DNA of 64,000 nt from Sporosarcina sp. P33 (lineage in GTDB: Bacteria > Bacillota > Bacilli > Bacillales_A > Planococcaceae): positions 2,954,501-3,018,500 of the forward strand of contig NZ_CP015027.1 of NCBI RefSeq assembly GCF_002077155.1. Direction: 5' to 3'. Position 1 is the first letter of the stretch, and the number at the start of each line of letters is the position of its first letter. Made by a program: the position numbers and the translations under genes. The notes under the pieces were generated by a model. It had not been told where the DNA came from, ran no database searches, and saw only the letters and a list, made by a program, of their open reading frames with translations. Below are positions 1 through 9,662 of the stretch, piece by piece.

Positions 1-69
1 TGGATGTTATCGTATGTTACAAATTATGCGAGCGAGATCTTTTCCAATCTTTCCAGGTACGTCGGGTGA
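1..69 (+). CDS. fliQ: Flagellar export protein FliQ, C-terminal end only
   Basis: The first 22 codons read in frame 1 as the tail of a small protein ending in NLSRYVG and a TGA at 67-69. FliQ is a two-helix inner-membrane component of the flagellar type III export gate. Identification rests mainly on position: it ends 4 bases before fliR, exactly where fliQ lies in the Bacillus fli/flh operon, and the residual sequence has the amphipathic character of a FliQ tail. The 5' part lies outside the window. Confidence 0.75.
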   Translation, partial: WMLSYVTNYASEIFSNLSRYVG

Positions 70-73
70 TTGA

Positions 74-850
74 ATGAATGAACTCATCCCGTCGTTACCC
101 GCATTCTTACTTATTTTGACTCGTGTTACGTCATTTTTCGTAACACTGCCGTTATTCTCTTATAAGTCTATTCCAGCCACACAGCGGCTCATGCTCGCTG
201 CGATATTGGCCTGGATGATGTCTTATTCTGTTACTTTGCCTGAGTTAGAGATTGATGGCCAATACATATTGCTTGTTATAAAGGAAGCGGTAGTCGGCTT
301 GTCAATCGGCATTGCCGCTTTTATTATTATGTCGGCCATTCAGGTGGCAGGCGGATTTATTGATTTCCAGATGGGATTTGCGATAGCGAACGTCATCGAT
401 CCGCAGACGGGTGCCCAGTCACCGTTGCTTGGACAATTTTTAAATTCACTGGCAGTGCTCTTGCTGCTCGTTGTGAACGGGCATCATATGCTGCTGGACG
501 GAATATTTTACAGCTATGAATTTGTCCCCGTCACTGCCATGTGGCCGCCGTTTGGCAGTCCGAATATGGCGGACTTTATGGTACTGACATTCGCAAAATC
601 ATTTGCTATTGCATTTCAAATGGCAATCCCCGTGGTGGCCACGTTATTTCTTGTGGACTTGGCGCTCGGTATAACAGCACGAGCGGTTCCGCAGTTAAAT
701 ATCTTTGTGGTCGGTTTTCCTATTAAAATCGGTGTAAGTTTCCTGGTGATCGTCACAATGGCCAGTGTATTCATCGTCGTTATGAAAAAGATGTTTGAAA
801 TTATGATCATGACCATGAGAAATCTCATGATACTTCTCGGAGGTGGCTGA
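74..850 (+). CDS. fliR: Flagellar biosynthesis protein FliR
   Basis: FliR is an integral membrane component of the flagellar type III secretion export gate, working with FliP, FliQ, FlhB and FlhA. The 258-residue product has the usual family length and is almost entirely hydrophobic, with about six membrane segments. The stretch GFIDFQMGFAIANVIDPQTG near residues 93-112 is the typical conserved FliR region. The ATG lies 4 bases after the fliQ stop. The flhB ribosome-binding site is embedded in its last codons, which implies translational coupling through the operon. Confidence 0.96.
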   Translation: MNELIPSLPAFLLILTRVTSFFVTLPLFSYKSIPATQRLMLAAILAWMMSYSVTLPELEIDGQYILLVIKEAVVGLSIGIAAFIIMSAIQVAGGFIDFQMGFAIANVIDPQTGAQSPLLGQFLNSLAVLLLLVVNGHHMLLDGIFYSYEFVPVTAMWPPFGSPNMADFMVLTFAKSFAIAFQMAIPVVATLFLVDLALGITARAVPQLNIFVVGFPIKIGVSFLVIVTMASVFIVVMKKMFEIMIMTMRNLMILLGGG

Positions 851-851
851 T

Positions 852-1934
852 TTGTTACTAAGGCTGGATTTACAATTTTTCGCCGGCGAGAAGACAGAGA
901 AAGCCACTCCGAAAAAAAGAGAAGATTCCAGAAAAAAAGGGCAAGTTCTGAAAAGCCAGGACGTGACGAGTGCAATCGTTCTGCTCTCTGTATTTATCTT
1001 TATGTTTTTCGCAGCAGGATTCATGCGCGATAATTTTTTCGTGTTTTTCAGAGAATCATTTACACATTTTTTTCCGATCAAAATGATGGATCAAGAACAA
1101 GTCATGCTTGTCTACATAAGTATTATTAAACAAATGGCAATTATTCTTCTGCCGATTATGATTATAGCAGTGATTGCGAGTATTGCAGCGAATTTACTTC
1201 AATTTGGTCTGTTATTCACTGCAGAGACATTGAAGTTTGATCTAAAGAAAATAGATCCAATCAAAGGATTGAAACGTATTTTTTCCGTTCGGGCGATTGT
1301 AGAATTATTAAAATCCATTTTAAAAATTTCGTTCATTGGAACGGTTACTACTCTGATCATCTGGTCAAATCTCGGAAAAGTTCTCGATTTGGCTTTTCGG
1401 ACACCAGAGTACACCTTACTGACCATTGCAAAATTAGTGGGAATGATGGGCATTATTGCCTCTATGGTATTGTTGTTTATTTCCATTCTGGACTTTCTTT
1501 ATCAGAAATTTGACTATGAAAAAAATCTTAAGATGTCTAAACAGGATATTAAAGATGAACATAAAAATATGGACGGCGATCCGCTTATTAAATCCCGCAT
1601 TAAACAGCGGCAGCGGGAGATGGCAATGCGCCGCATGATGTCAGAAATACCTGAAGCGGACGTGGTCATCACGAATCCGACACACTTCGCAATTGCGCTC
1701 AAGTACGATGAGGAACAGATGGATTCGCCGATTGTTGTCGCTAAAGGTGCAGATTTTGTCGCACAAAAGATTAAAATGATAGCAAAAGAGAATGAGATTG
1801 TCATGGTAGAAAATCGGCCTCTTGCGCGTGCAATGTATGACAAAGTGGAAATTGGCGACCGCATACCGGAAGAGTTCTTTAAGGCGGTTGCGGAAATCTT
1901 AGCATACGTTTACCGTATACAGCGGAAAATTTAA
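852..1934 (+). CDS. flhB: Flagellar export switch protein FlhB (TTG start)
   Basis: FlhB is the export-gate protein that switches substrate specificity from rod/hook to filament proteins after self-cleavage. The product (360 residues) has four membrane segments in its N-terminal half. The cytoplasmic domain carries the autocleavage motif NPTH within VVITNPTHFAIAL. I place the start at TTG 852: GGAGG at 839-843 is 8 bases upstream, and the resulting N-terminus MLLRLDLQFFAGEKTEKATP matches the remembered start of Bacillus FlhB. The longer frame from GTG 843 would have its start inside that ribosome-binding site. The gene starts one base after the fliR stop codon. Confidence 0.95.
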   Translation: MLLRLDLQFFAGEKTEKATPKKREDSRKKGQVLKSQDVTSAIVLLSVFIFMFFAAGFMRDNFFVFFRESFTHFFPIKMMDQEQVMLVYISIIKQMAIILLPIMIIAVIASIAANLLQFGLLFTAETLKFDLKKIDPIKGLKRIFSVRAIVELLKSILKISFIGTVTTLIIWSNLGKVLDLAFRTPEYTLLTIAKLVGMMGIIASMVLLFISILDFLYQKFDYEKNLKMSKQDIKDEHKNMDGDPLIKSRIKQRQREMAMRRMMSEIPEADVVITNPTHFAIALKYDEEQMDSPIVVAKGADFVAQKIKMIAKENEIVMVENRPLARAMYDKVEIGDRIPEEFFKAVAEILAYVYRIQRKI

Positions 1935-1959
1935 GTGAAATAGAGAAAGTAGGGGTGGC

Positions 1960-3990
1960 ATGCAGTTTAAAGATATAGGAGTACTCGCGGCGGTTATTAT
2001 GATTGTTGCGATGCTTGTCATCCCGTTACCGCCCTGGTTACTGAGTTTCTTAATCATTATCAATATTACACTCGGTTTAATGGTGCTTCTGACTGCAATG
2101 AATATGCAGGAAGCGCTGCAGTTTTCTATCTTTCCTTCCTTATTATTGTTATTGACATTATTCCGTCTTGGCTTGAATGTGTCCACTACACGGGCAATAT
2201 TATCAGAAGGAAATGCGGGTGGCGTAGTTGATACATTCGGCACATTCGTTACCGGCGGGAACATTATCGTCGGACTTGTCGTATTCGTAATCTTGATTAT
2301 TATTCAATTCATCGTAATCACTAAAGGGTCAGAACGTGTTTCCGAAGTAGCGGCACGTTTTACACTTGATGCAATGCCCGGCAAGCAAATGAGTATTGAT
2401 GCTGATCTCAACGCAGGAATGATTTCTGATACCGAAGCACGCACACGCCGTGAAAAAGTAAGTAATGAAGCTGATTTCTACGGGGCAATGGACGGGGCAA
2501 CAAAGTTCGTGAAAGGGGATGCCATCGCCGGGATTATTATAGTCATGATCAACTTGCTTGTCGGGATGATCATCGGGGTCGTGCAGATGGGTCTGCCGTT
2601 TGCTGAAGCGGCTGTTCAATTCTCCACACTGACTGTCGGAGATGGAATCGTTTCGCAAATTCCCGCCTTACTGATTTCCACTGCGACAGGGATCGTCGTT
2701 ACACGAGCCGCGTCAGAAGGAAATCTTGGCACAGATATTACGAATCAATTACTCGGACAGCCTAAATTGCTATATGTGGCATCCGTTACGATTCTTTTAC
2801 TCGGTTTGGCAACACCGATCAATGACGTCTTAACCATTCCTATCTCAGCCGCTCTGGCAATGGGCGCATTCATGATGTCTCGTAAACCGGAAGAAGATCC
2901 GGAAGAACTGCTTGAAATGGAAGAGAATGTGGAAACTGAAGGACTAAAACGACCGGAAAACGTCGTAGATCTATTAAATGTGGATCCCATTGAATTTGAA
3001 TTTGGCTATGGTCTCATCCCGCTTGTTGATGCAACGCAAGGCGGAGATTTACTCGATCGTGTCGTCATGATACGCCGTCAGCTTGCGATTGAACTTGGCC
3101 TTGTCATTCCGGTTGTACGGATTCGGGATAATATTCAGCTGCAGCCGAACGAATACCGCATCAAAATCAAAGGTAATGAAATGGCCAGAGGGGAATTATT
3201 GCTGGATCATTATCTGGCGATGAGTCCCGGCGGAGAGGACTTAATTGAAGGGATTGACACAGTTGAGCCTTCATTTGGACTGCCGGCAAAGTGGATCACG
3301 GAAGAAACGAAAGAAGAAGCGGAAATCATGGGCTATACAGTCGTGGATCCGCCGAGTGTCGTCTCTACGCATTTGACGGAAATTATTCGGGCTAATGCAT
3401 CCGATCTGCTTGGACGTCAAGAAACGAAACAGCTAGTGGACCACGTTCATGAAACGTATCCGATACTGGTTGATGAACTTACACCAACGCCGTTATCGAT
3501 AGGCGAAATTCAGAAAGTACTGGCTAAGCTATTGAACGAACAAGTATCTGTTCGGAATTTACCGATTGTTTTCGAAACGCTCGCAGATTATTCTAAATAC
3601 ACATCCGATGTCGATGTATTGACAGAATACGTCAGGCAGTCTCTTGCACGGCAAATTACGGGTCAATATGTGGCGGGAAATGAGGCGCTAAAAGTATTAA
3701 CCGTATCCGGCAAAGTAGAAAAGCTTATTGCCGACAGTATCCAGCAAACAGAGCAAGGAAATTTCCTGTCAATCGATCCTTCCCAGTCTCAGCAGATTTT
3801 GGAGCGGATCGCCCAAGAAGTGGAACGCGTAGCCATGCTCGATCAATCACCTGTCATCTTATGTTCGCCGGCAATACGTATGTATTTACGTCAGATTACG
3901 GAGCGGTATTTCCCGCAAATACCTATATTGTCGTATAACGAACTCGAAGCATCAGTAGAAGTCCAAAGTGTAGGAGTGGTGGATATTTAA
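1960..3990 (+). CDS. flhA: Flagellar export gate protein FlhA
   Basis: FlhA is the largest export-gate subunit of the flagellar type III apparatus. It couples proton flow to export and forms the nonameric docking ring for substrate-chaperone complexes. The 676-residue product has about eight N-terminal membrane segments (to about residue 310) and a large cytoplasmic domain. The FHIPEP-family signature region is visible around TRREKVSNEADFYGAMDGA (about residues 166-184). ATG 1960 follows the purine-rich aggggtgg. The stop overlaps the flhF start in TAATG, a typical coupling arrangement. Confidence 0.97.
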   Translation: MQFKDIGVLAAVIMIVAMLVIPLPPWLLSFLIIINITLGLMVLLTAMNMQEALQFSIFPSLLLLLTLFRLGLNVSTTRAILSEGNAGGVVDTFGTFVTGGNIIVGLVVFVILIIIQFIVITKGSERVSEVAARFTLDAMPGKQMSIDADLNAGMISDTEARTRREKVSNEADFYGAMDGATKFVKGDAIAGIIIVMINLLVGMIIGVVQMGLPFAEAAVQFSTLTVGDGIVSQIPALLISTATGIVVTRAASEGNLGTDITNQLLGQPKLLYVASVTILLLGLATPINDVLTIPISAALAMGAFMMSRKPEEDPEELLEMEENVETEGLKRPENVVDLLNVDPIEFEFGYGLIPLVDATQGGDLLDRVVMIRRQLAIELGLVIPVVRIRDNIQLQPNEYRIKIKGNEMARGELLLDHYLAMSPGGEDLIEGIDTVEPSFGLPAKWITEETKEEAEIMGYTVVDPPSVVSTHLTEIIRANASDLLGRQETKQLVDHVHETYPILVDELTPTPLSIGEIQKVLAKLLNEQVSVRNLPIVFETLADYSKYTSDVDVLTEYVRQSLARQITGQYVAGNEALKVLTVSGKVEKLIADSIQQTEQGNFLSIDPSQSQQILERIAQEVERVAMLDQSPVILCSPAIRMYLRQITERYFPQIPILSYNELEASVEVQSVGVVDI

Positions 3991-5105
3991 TGAAAATGAA
4001 AAAGTACACAGCACCTACCATGGTGGAAGCGATGGCAAAAGTGCGGGAAGATTTCGGGGACGACGCGGTTATACTGAGTTCCAATGTCACAAAAACTAAA
4101 GGCTTTCTCGGACTTTTCAGCAAACGTTCTGTGGAAGTGGTTGCCAGTTATGATAAAACCAATGACCAGCGGATATATGAAACACCGGTACGTTCAGCAC
4201 CGCAGCAGCTCGCGAAACCGGAATCTGTTGAACGTATTCAACGGGAGATGCGCGAAATCAAGCAGATGCTTCACGATATAAAACCATCTGATCGATCATT
4301 TGACAAATTTCCTGATGAATTATTGCCGGTATTAAAAAAGCTGCAGGCGCAAGGACTCGATCATGAATACATCATGGAAATTGGCAATTTGATATTTAAT
4401 CGAATGAAGCAAGACAAAACAGACTACGCAGAAGACCAGCAAATGGCTATTGTACATGAATGGCTGAAAGAACGTCTTCAAGATATTCCGTTTGGAGGAA
4501 TCTCTTATCAAAAGAAATTTATCAACGTTCTGGGGCCAACAGGTGTAGGAAAAACGACGACTATCGCGAAAATTGCAGCGCGTGCACTTTTGGAAGAAAG
4601 AAAGAAAGTCGGCTTCATTACGACAGACACCTATCGGATTGCGGCAATCGAGCAATTACGGACATATGCCAATCTGCTGCAGGCGCCTGTGGAGATAGCA
4701 TATAACGAAGAAGATTTTCATGCAGCAATTGAAAAGTTAAAAGATCGCGACCTTATATTTATCGACACTGCAGGAAGAAATTATAAAGAAGCAAAATTTG
4801 TGGATGATTTAAAGAATCTCATCGATTTTTCATTAGAAATGGAAACATATCTGGTGCTGTCTACTACGTCAAAAGAACAGGATATGGAAACGATTATCAA
4901 CCGTTTTGAAAAACTTCCGATTGAAAAGTTTATTTTCACCAAAACAGATGAAACGAATTCTGTGGGTTCTATGTTCAACCTGATGCTGAAGAACCGGATC
5001 GGCATGGCCTATTTTACGGATGGACAAGAAGTGCCTGAAGATTTGACGGAGGCGGATGTTGAAAAAGTACTGGCTCTTCTGTTAGAAGGTGATTCACATG
5101 CATGA
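3990..5105 (+). CDS. flhF: SRP-type GTPase FlhF
   Basis: FlhF is a signal-recognition-particle-family GTPase that, with FlhG, sets flagellar number and position. The 371-residue product has the basic N-terminal B domain, a middle N-like helical region, and a G domain whose P-loop GPTGVGKT spans residues 182-189. The downstream motifs DTYRIAAIEQL and DTAGR are those of SRP GTPases. The start overlaps the flhA stop by one base, and the 3' end overlaps flhG by 8 bases. Confidence 0.96.
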   Translation: MKMKKYTAPTMVEAMAKVREDFGDDAVILSSNVTKTKGFLGLFSKRSVEVVASYDKTNDQRIYETPVRSAPQQLAKPESVERIQREMREIKQMLHDIKPSDRSFDKFPDELLPVLKKLQAQGLDHEYIMEIGNLIFNRMKQDKTDYAEDQQMAIVHEWLKERLQDIPFGGISYQKKFINVLGPTGVGKTTTIAKIAARALLEERKKVGFITTDTYRIAAIEQLRTYANLLQAPVEIAYNEEDFHAAIEKLKDRDLIFIDTAGRNYKEAKFVDDLKNLIDFSLEMETYLVLSTTSKEQDMETIINRFEKLPIEKFIFTKTDETNSVGSMFNLMLKNRIGMAYFTDGQEVPEDLTEADVEKVLALLLEGDSHA

Positions 5106-5964
5106 TCAGGCAGAAGCGCTTCGATTGAAAATGATGGGAAATCAAAAGCAGGCAGCCCGTTCAATTGCCATCGTCAGCGGAAAGGGCGGTGTAGGCAAGT
5201 CGAACTTCACTGCTAATTTCGCATATGGACTAGTGGCGAAAGGAAAGAAAGTCTTAATTGTAGACATGGATATCGGTATGGGGAATATTCATATTTTGTT
5301 CGGGGCAACACCAAATTATCATTTAAAGGACTATTTAACTAATTCAAAGGACCTTTGGGAAGTCGTGACACCTATAGAAGATCATTTGGCTTTTATTGCA
5401 GGCGGCTCGGGACTGGAAACGGTTCTGGAATGGTCGGATACGATGTTTGCCAGGCTCATAGACGGTTTTTCTATTTTACAGAGAAGCTATGATGTTATTT
5501 TATTCGATATGGGTGCGGGCGCGACAAAAAGTTCTATTGATTTGATCGTCGCAATGGATGAGATTATTTTGATTGCAACACCTGAGCCAACATCCATCAC
5601 AGATGCGTACTCCATGATGAAATTTATTTGTTTGCGGGATGCAAATAAAACATTTCACATCGTAGGCAACCGCGTACTGAAAGAGCAGGAAGGAAAGGAT
5701 TCATTGGCACGCCTTCAGCTCGCTATGCGGAAGTTTTTGTCGGTAGAAACCAGCGTCCTAGGCCTGTTGCCCGATGATGTGCATGTCCGAAATGCAGTTA
5801 TTGCGCAAACGCCTTTTATCAGAATGTATCCGAATGCGCAGGTCAGTAAACGGATGCTGTCGATCACGGATACTTTTTTATACGGAGAAAAGCCGGGCAC
5901 TGCAATTGAAAATTCTGGATTCATAGATAAAATCAAAGGTATTTTCCAAAAGGGGCGTGTCTAA
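5098..5964 (+). CDS. flhG: MinD-like ATPase FlhG (YlxH)
   Basis: FlhG is a MinD/ParA-type ATPase that activates FlhF GTPase activity and controls flagellar placement. The product (288 residues) carries the deviant Walker A motif GKGGVGKS at residues 28-35 and the switch region VDMDIGMGNIHILFG. I place the start at ATG 5098: AGAAGG at 5084-5089 sits 8 bases upstream, and the N-terminus MHDQAEALRLKM resembles Bacillus YlxH. An in-frame GTG at 5089 lies inside that ribosome-binding site. The gene overlaps the end of flhF and ends just before cheB. Confidence 0.94.
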   Translation: MHDQAEALRLKMMGNQKQAARSIAIVSGKGGVGKSNFTANFAYGLVAKGKKVLIVDMDIGMGNIHILFGATPNYHLKDYLTNSKDLWEVVTPIEDHLAFIAGGSGLETVLEWSDTMFARLIDGFSILQRSYDVILFDMGAGATKSSIDLIVAMDEIILIATPEPTSITDAYSMMKFICLRDANKTFHIVGNRVLKEQEGKDSLARLQLAMRKFLSVETSVLGLLPDDVHVRNAVIAQTPFIRMYPNAQVSKRMLSITDTFLYGEKPGTAIENSGFIDKIKGIFQKGRV

Positions 5965-5965
5965 T

Positions 5966-7096
5966 TTGATTACAAGCAAGAAAAAACGAATTCTTGTAGT
6001 AGATGATTCGGCTTTTATGCGAAAGCTCATTTCCGATATGCTGAATAAACACCCCATGATGGAAGTAGTCGGCATCGCCAGGAATGGAAGAGACGCGACG
6101 GAAAAAGTGCGTGAACTTCGTCCGGATGTCATTACGATGGATATTGAAATGCCTGTAATGAACGGGCTGGAAGCTCTCCAGCAAATCATGGATCAGACGC
6201 CGGTTCCAGTCGTGATTCTTTCAAGCACAACGAAACATAATACCGAAAATGCGGTTCTGTCTATGGAATATGGCGCGGTGGATGTTATAGCTAAGCCTGG
6301 AGGCGCTATTTCTTTAAATCTGCATGAAATTGAAAAAGAGATAGTAGAAAAAGTATTCGCCGCCTCAAATGTAGGGATACAAACACTGACAAGAAAGATT
6401 ACATCGTCATACACTCACCAATCATCACCTGTCATTAGAGGAAACGTGCCGGATGTCAGCGGACCGTATGTGACACCAATAGCACAAACGGCAAATTTAT
6501 CTAAAAATATAGCACCAATTTCCAAAACGTTTGTTATAATAGGTACATCGACCGGGGGCCCAAGAGCCTTGCAGGAAGTCATTACCAGGCTTCCCGCAGA
6601 ATTCCCCCATCCTATTTTAATCGTGCAGCATATGCCGCCAGGTTTTACTAAGTCATTAGCCGAGCGGCTGAACGGACTGAGTGAAATAACTGTCAAAGAA
6701 GCAGAACACGGCGAACACATTGAAAACGGCACGGCCTATATAGCACCTGGCGGCCTGCATTTGAAATTTGAAAAGGCAGGGACAGGTTATCAGATTGTAC
6801 TGGATGGAGAAGAAGCTCCGCGTTCCGGACACCGCCCGGCAGTAAATGTGCTGCTTGAATCTGCAGCGGCCCATAAAGAATTACGATATGTTACAGCCAT
6901 CATGACCGGAATGGGATATGACGGAAGAGAAGGAATGGAATTATTACGTGCTGCATGTCAAACAATTACCATAGCGGAATCCAAAAATACTTCCGTTGTG
7001 TATGGAATGCCCAAAGCCATAATAGATGCAGGTCTCAGCGATGAAATTAAAGATGTACAGCAGATCGCTGATGCGATAATGGGAAATTTGAAGTAA
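5966..7096 (+). CDS. cheB: Chemotaxis protein-glutamate methylesterase CheB (TTG start)
   Basis: CheB removes methyl groups from chemoreceptor glutamates and deamidates glutamines, giving adaptation. The N-terminal receiver domain shows the acidic pair VVDDS and the phosphoacceptor Asp59 in TMDIEMP. The C-terminal esterase domain has the Ser loop IGTSTGGPRAL, the His in VQHMPPGFT and the Asp in MTGMGYDGREGM, which form the Ser-His-Asp triad. I prefer TTG 5966 because AGGGG (5951-5955) is 10 bases upstream; the in-frame GTG at 5957 is only one base from it. The gene begins one base after the flhG stop codon. The product is 376 residues. Confidence 0.95.
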   Translation: MITSKKKRILVVDDSAFMRKLISDMLNKHPMMEVVGIARNGRDATEKVRELRPDVITMDIEMPVMNGLEALQQIMDQTPVPVVILSSTTKHNTENAVLSMEYGAVDVIAKPGGAISLNLHEIEKEIVEKVFAASNVGIQTLTRKITSSYTHQSSPVIRGNVPDVSGPYVTPIAQTANLSKNIAPISKTFVIIGTSTGGPRALQEVITRLPAEFPHPILIVQHMPPGFTKSLAERLNGLSEITVKEAEHGEHIENGTAYIAPGGLHLKFEKAGTGYQIVLDGEEAPRSGHRPAVNVLLESAAAHKELRYVTAIMTGMGYDGREGMELLRAACQTITIAESKNTSVVYGMPKAIIDAGLSDEIKDVQQIADAIMGNLK

Positions 7097-7111
7097 CTAG
7101 GGGGCTTTACA

Positions 7112-9181
7112 ATGGATGTAAATCAGTATTTGGATATGTTCATAGAAGAAAGTAAAGAACACTTGCAAGCTTGCAGTGAACAGTTGCTTGCTTTGGAAAA
7201 TAATCCGGATGATCTGGCAATTGTCAATGAAATCTTTAGAGCAGCTCATACCCTTAAAGGGATGTCCGCAACGATGGGATATGAAGACATTGCGGATCTG
7301 ACACATAAAATGGAAAACGTCCTGGATGCAATCCGGAATTCGAAAATCAGTGTCTCAACGGAAATACTGGACGTAGTATTCGAAGCGGTGGATGATCTTG
7401 AACTTATGGTTCAGGATATTGAAGCAGGCGGCGATGGAAAGAAAGATGTCAGTAAGTTGGTTGAAACCCTTAATCGGATAGAAGCAGGACAGCCATTGGA
7501 TCTGGAAGCAGAGCCGGCAGCAACTACTGAAGAAGCGCCATTGGAAGTCATTACTTCTACAGGTATTCATTATGACGAATTTGAACTGACTGTAATTTCT
7601 CAATCTGCTGAGCAAGGATTTAATGCGCTGGAAATTATAGTGACACTGCGTGAAGACTGCCTGTTGAAAGTGGCACGGGTATTTATGACGTTTGAGATAT
7701 TAGAAAAATCAGGCGAAGTAATAAAAACAGTTCCTACAGTGGAACAATTGGAAAATGAAGAGTTTGATCAGAAATTTACGATTGTGCTGCTGACACATGA
7801 AGATGCTGAAGAGCTCAAATCAAAAGTGATGAAAGTATCTGAAATAGAAGATGTTCAAATTACACTTATCACGGACGAATACGTGCAGAAGTATAAACAA
7901 TCTATATTGGATGAAAGTGAAGCAGCACCAGCAGCAGTTGAAATCCCTGCCGCTTCCGCAGCAAAAACGGAAAAAAACCAAGAAACATCTCAATCTGCGC
8001 CTAAAGCTAAAAAAGCCGCAGCTTCCAATTCAAACAAAACGATCCGCGTAAATATTGACCGTCTGGATATTCTCATGAATTTGTTTGAGGAACTTGTTAT
8101 CGACCGCGGACGGCTTCAGTCTATTGCAAGTGAACTTCATAATCCTGAACTCAATGAATCTGTGGAAAGAATGACGCGGGTATCCGGAGACCTGCAGAAT
8201 ATCATTTTGAACATGCGGATGGTACCGGTAGAAACAGTCTTTAACCGATTCCCTAAAATGGTTCGTCAATTGGCACGTGATCTGAATAAAAAAATTGATC
8301 TCGAAATCATCGGGGCTGAGACAGAACTTGACCGTACAGTAATCGATGAAATCGGCGATCCGCTCGTTCACTTAATCCGTAATGCGCTGGATCACGGAAT
8401 CGAAAGTCCGGAAGAACGTATTGCAAAAGGAAAGCCTGAAGTAGGCACAGTAACACTTCGCGCCTATCATTCAGGCAACCATGTGTTCATCGAGCTGGAA
8501 GATGACGGAGCTGGTGTGAACCGTGAGCGTGTAGTCGGAAAGGCCATTGAACGCGGCATAGTCAGTGAAGAAGCAGCAGAATCACTGACGAATAAACAAG
8601 TGGCGGAATTGATTTTGGCATCGGGCTTCTCCACAGCGGCATCGATCACAGATGTTTCAGGGCGCGGTGTCGGACTGGATGTGGTCAAGAATACCATCGA
8701 ATCACTGGGCGGCCACATTTCGATCGATTCCACTGAAGGAAAAGGTTCATTATTCCAGGTGCAGCTGCCGCTGACTCTCTCTATTATCTCTGTCATGCTG
8801 GTGGAACTGGATAAAGAGATATACGCAATTCCATTGTCATCCATTATTGAAACGGCAATTATTCAGAAATCGGATATTTTAAATGCGCATAATCAGCCGG
8901 TTATCGATTTCCGCGGAACAATTGTGCCGTTAGTGGATTTGAAAGAAATATTCGAAATGAAAAATAAAAGTGCTGAAGACGAAGAATTCCAGTCCATTGT
9001 TATTGTCCGTAAAGGAGACAGCCTGGCGGGGTTAGTTGTAGATTCATTCATCGGACAGCAGGAAATCGTCCTGAAATCACTTGGAGATTATCTCCAAAGT
9101 GTCTTTGCGATATCTGGCGCTACAATTCTCGGGAACGGTCAAGTGGCGTTAATTGTTGACTGTAATGCATTGATTAAATAA
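7112..9181 (+). CDS. cheA: Chemotaxis histidine kinase CheA
   Basis: CheA autophosphorylates in response to chemoreceptors and passes phosphate to CheY and CheB. The domains in order are: HPt (P1) with phosphoacceptor His46 in FRAAHTLKGM; a P2 response-regulator docking domain (about 160-260); an Ala/Lys/Gln-rich linker (about 265-300); the dimerisation P3 helices; the P4 kinase with N-box LIRNALDHGIE and G-box DVSGRGVGLDV; and a C-terminal CheW-like P5 domain. The length of 689 residues is normal. A ribosome-binding site agggggc precedes ATG 7112. The gene lies 15 bases after cheB, in the same operon. Confidence 0.97.
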   Translation: MDVNQYLDMFIEESKEHLQACSEQLLALENNPDDLAIVNEIFRAAHTLKGMSATMGYEDIADLTHKMENVLDAIRNSKISVSTEILDVVFEAVDDLELMVQDIEAGGDGKKDVSKLVETLNRIEAGQPLDLEAEPAATTEEAPLEVITSTGIHYDEFELTVISQSAEQGFNALEIIVTLREDCLLKVARVFMTFEILEKSGEVIKTVPTVEQLENEEFDQKFTIVLLTHEDAEELKSKVMKVSEIEDVQITLITDEYVQKYKQSILDESEAAPAAVEIPAASAAKTEKNQETSQSAPKAKKAAASNSNKTIRVNIDRLDILMNLFEELVIDRGRLQSIASELHNPELNESVERMTRVSGDLQNIILNMRMVPVETVFNRFPKMVRQLARDLNKKIDLEIIGAETELDRTVIDEIGDPLVHLIRNALDHGIESPEERIAKGKPEVGTVTLRAYHSGNHVFIELEDDGAGVNRERVVGKAIERGIVSEEAAESLTNKQVAELILASGFSTAASITDVSGRGVGLDVVKNTIESLGGHISIDSTEGKGSLFQVQLPLTLSIISVMLVELDKEIYAIPLSSIIETAIIQKSDILNAHNQPVIDFRGTIVPLVDLKEIFEMKNKSAEDEEFQSIVIVRKGDSLAGLVVDSFIGQQEIVLKSLGDYLQSVFAISGATILGNGQVALIVDCNALIK

Positions 9182-9194
9182 TCGAGGTGACGAC

Positions 9195-9662
9195 ATGACA
9201 AAAGCTGTAGAATTGAGCGATATGAAAGTAATCGTCTTCCAATTGATGAATAAAGAATATGCAATCGGCCTGGATGCAGTGGAATCCATCGAGAAATCAT
9301 TATCCATTACACGTGTGCCGCGCATGCCTTCCTATGTAAAGGGGGTATTGAATTTACGGGGCGTTGTAACACCGGTAGTTGATTTGCGTGAACGTTTTGA
9401 TATGGAATATAAAGAGTTTGATGAAACGAGCTGTATTATTATTGTGTCACACGGAGACTCTGAAGTCGGTTTGATTGTAGATGACGCCAATGATGTAATG
9501 GATGTGCCAAGCAGTGCAATCGGTCCCCAGCCGGAAGTGGTGGGATCAGTAGAATCTGAATTTATTTCGGGTGTGGCAAAAGTAGGTAAACGTCTGTTGG
9601 TTATGCTGAATCTGGAAAAAGTGCTGCAGCCGATTAAGAAGGGGAACTCCGATGAATTCTGA
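9195..9662 (+). CDS. cheW: Chemotaxis coupling protein CheW
   Basis: CheW is the scaffold linking chemoreceptors to CheA. The 155-residue product is a single CheW domain, with the conserved core around RMPSYVKGVLNLRGVVTPVV (residues about 42-61). It follows cheA by 13 bases and has a gaggtg ribosome-binding site. Its last codons contain the cheC start, so the two overlap by 11 bases. Confidence 0.96.
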   Translation: MTKAVELSDMKVIVFQLMNKEYAIGLDAVESIEKSLSITRVPRMPSYVKGVLNLRGVVTPVVDLRERFDMEYKEFDETSCIIIVSHGDSEVGLIVDDANDVMDVPSSAIGPQPEVVGSVESEFISGVAKVGKRLLVMLNLEKVLQPIKKGNSDEF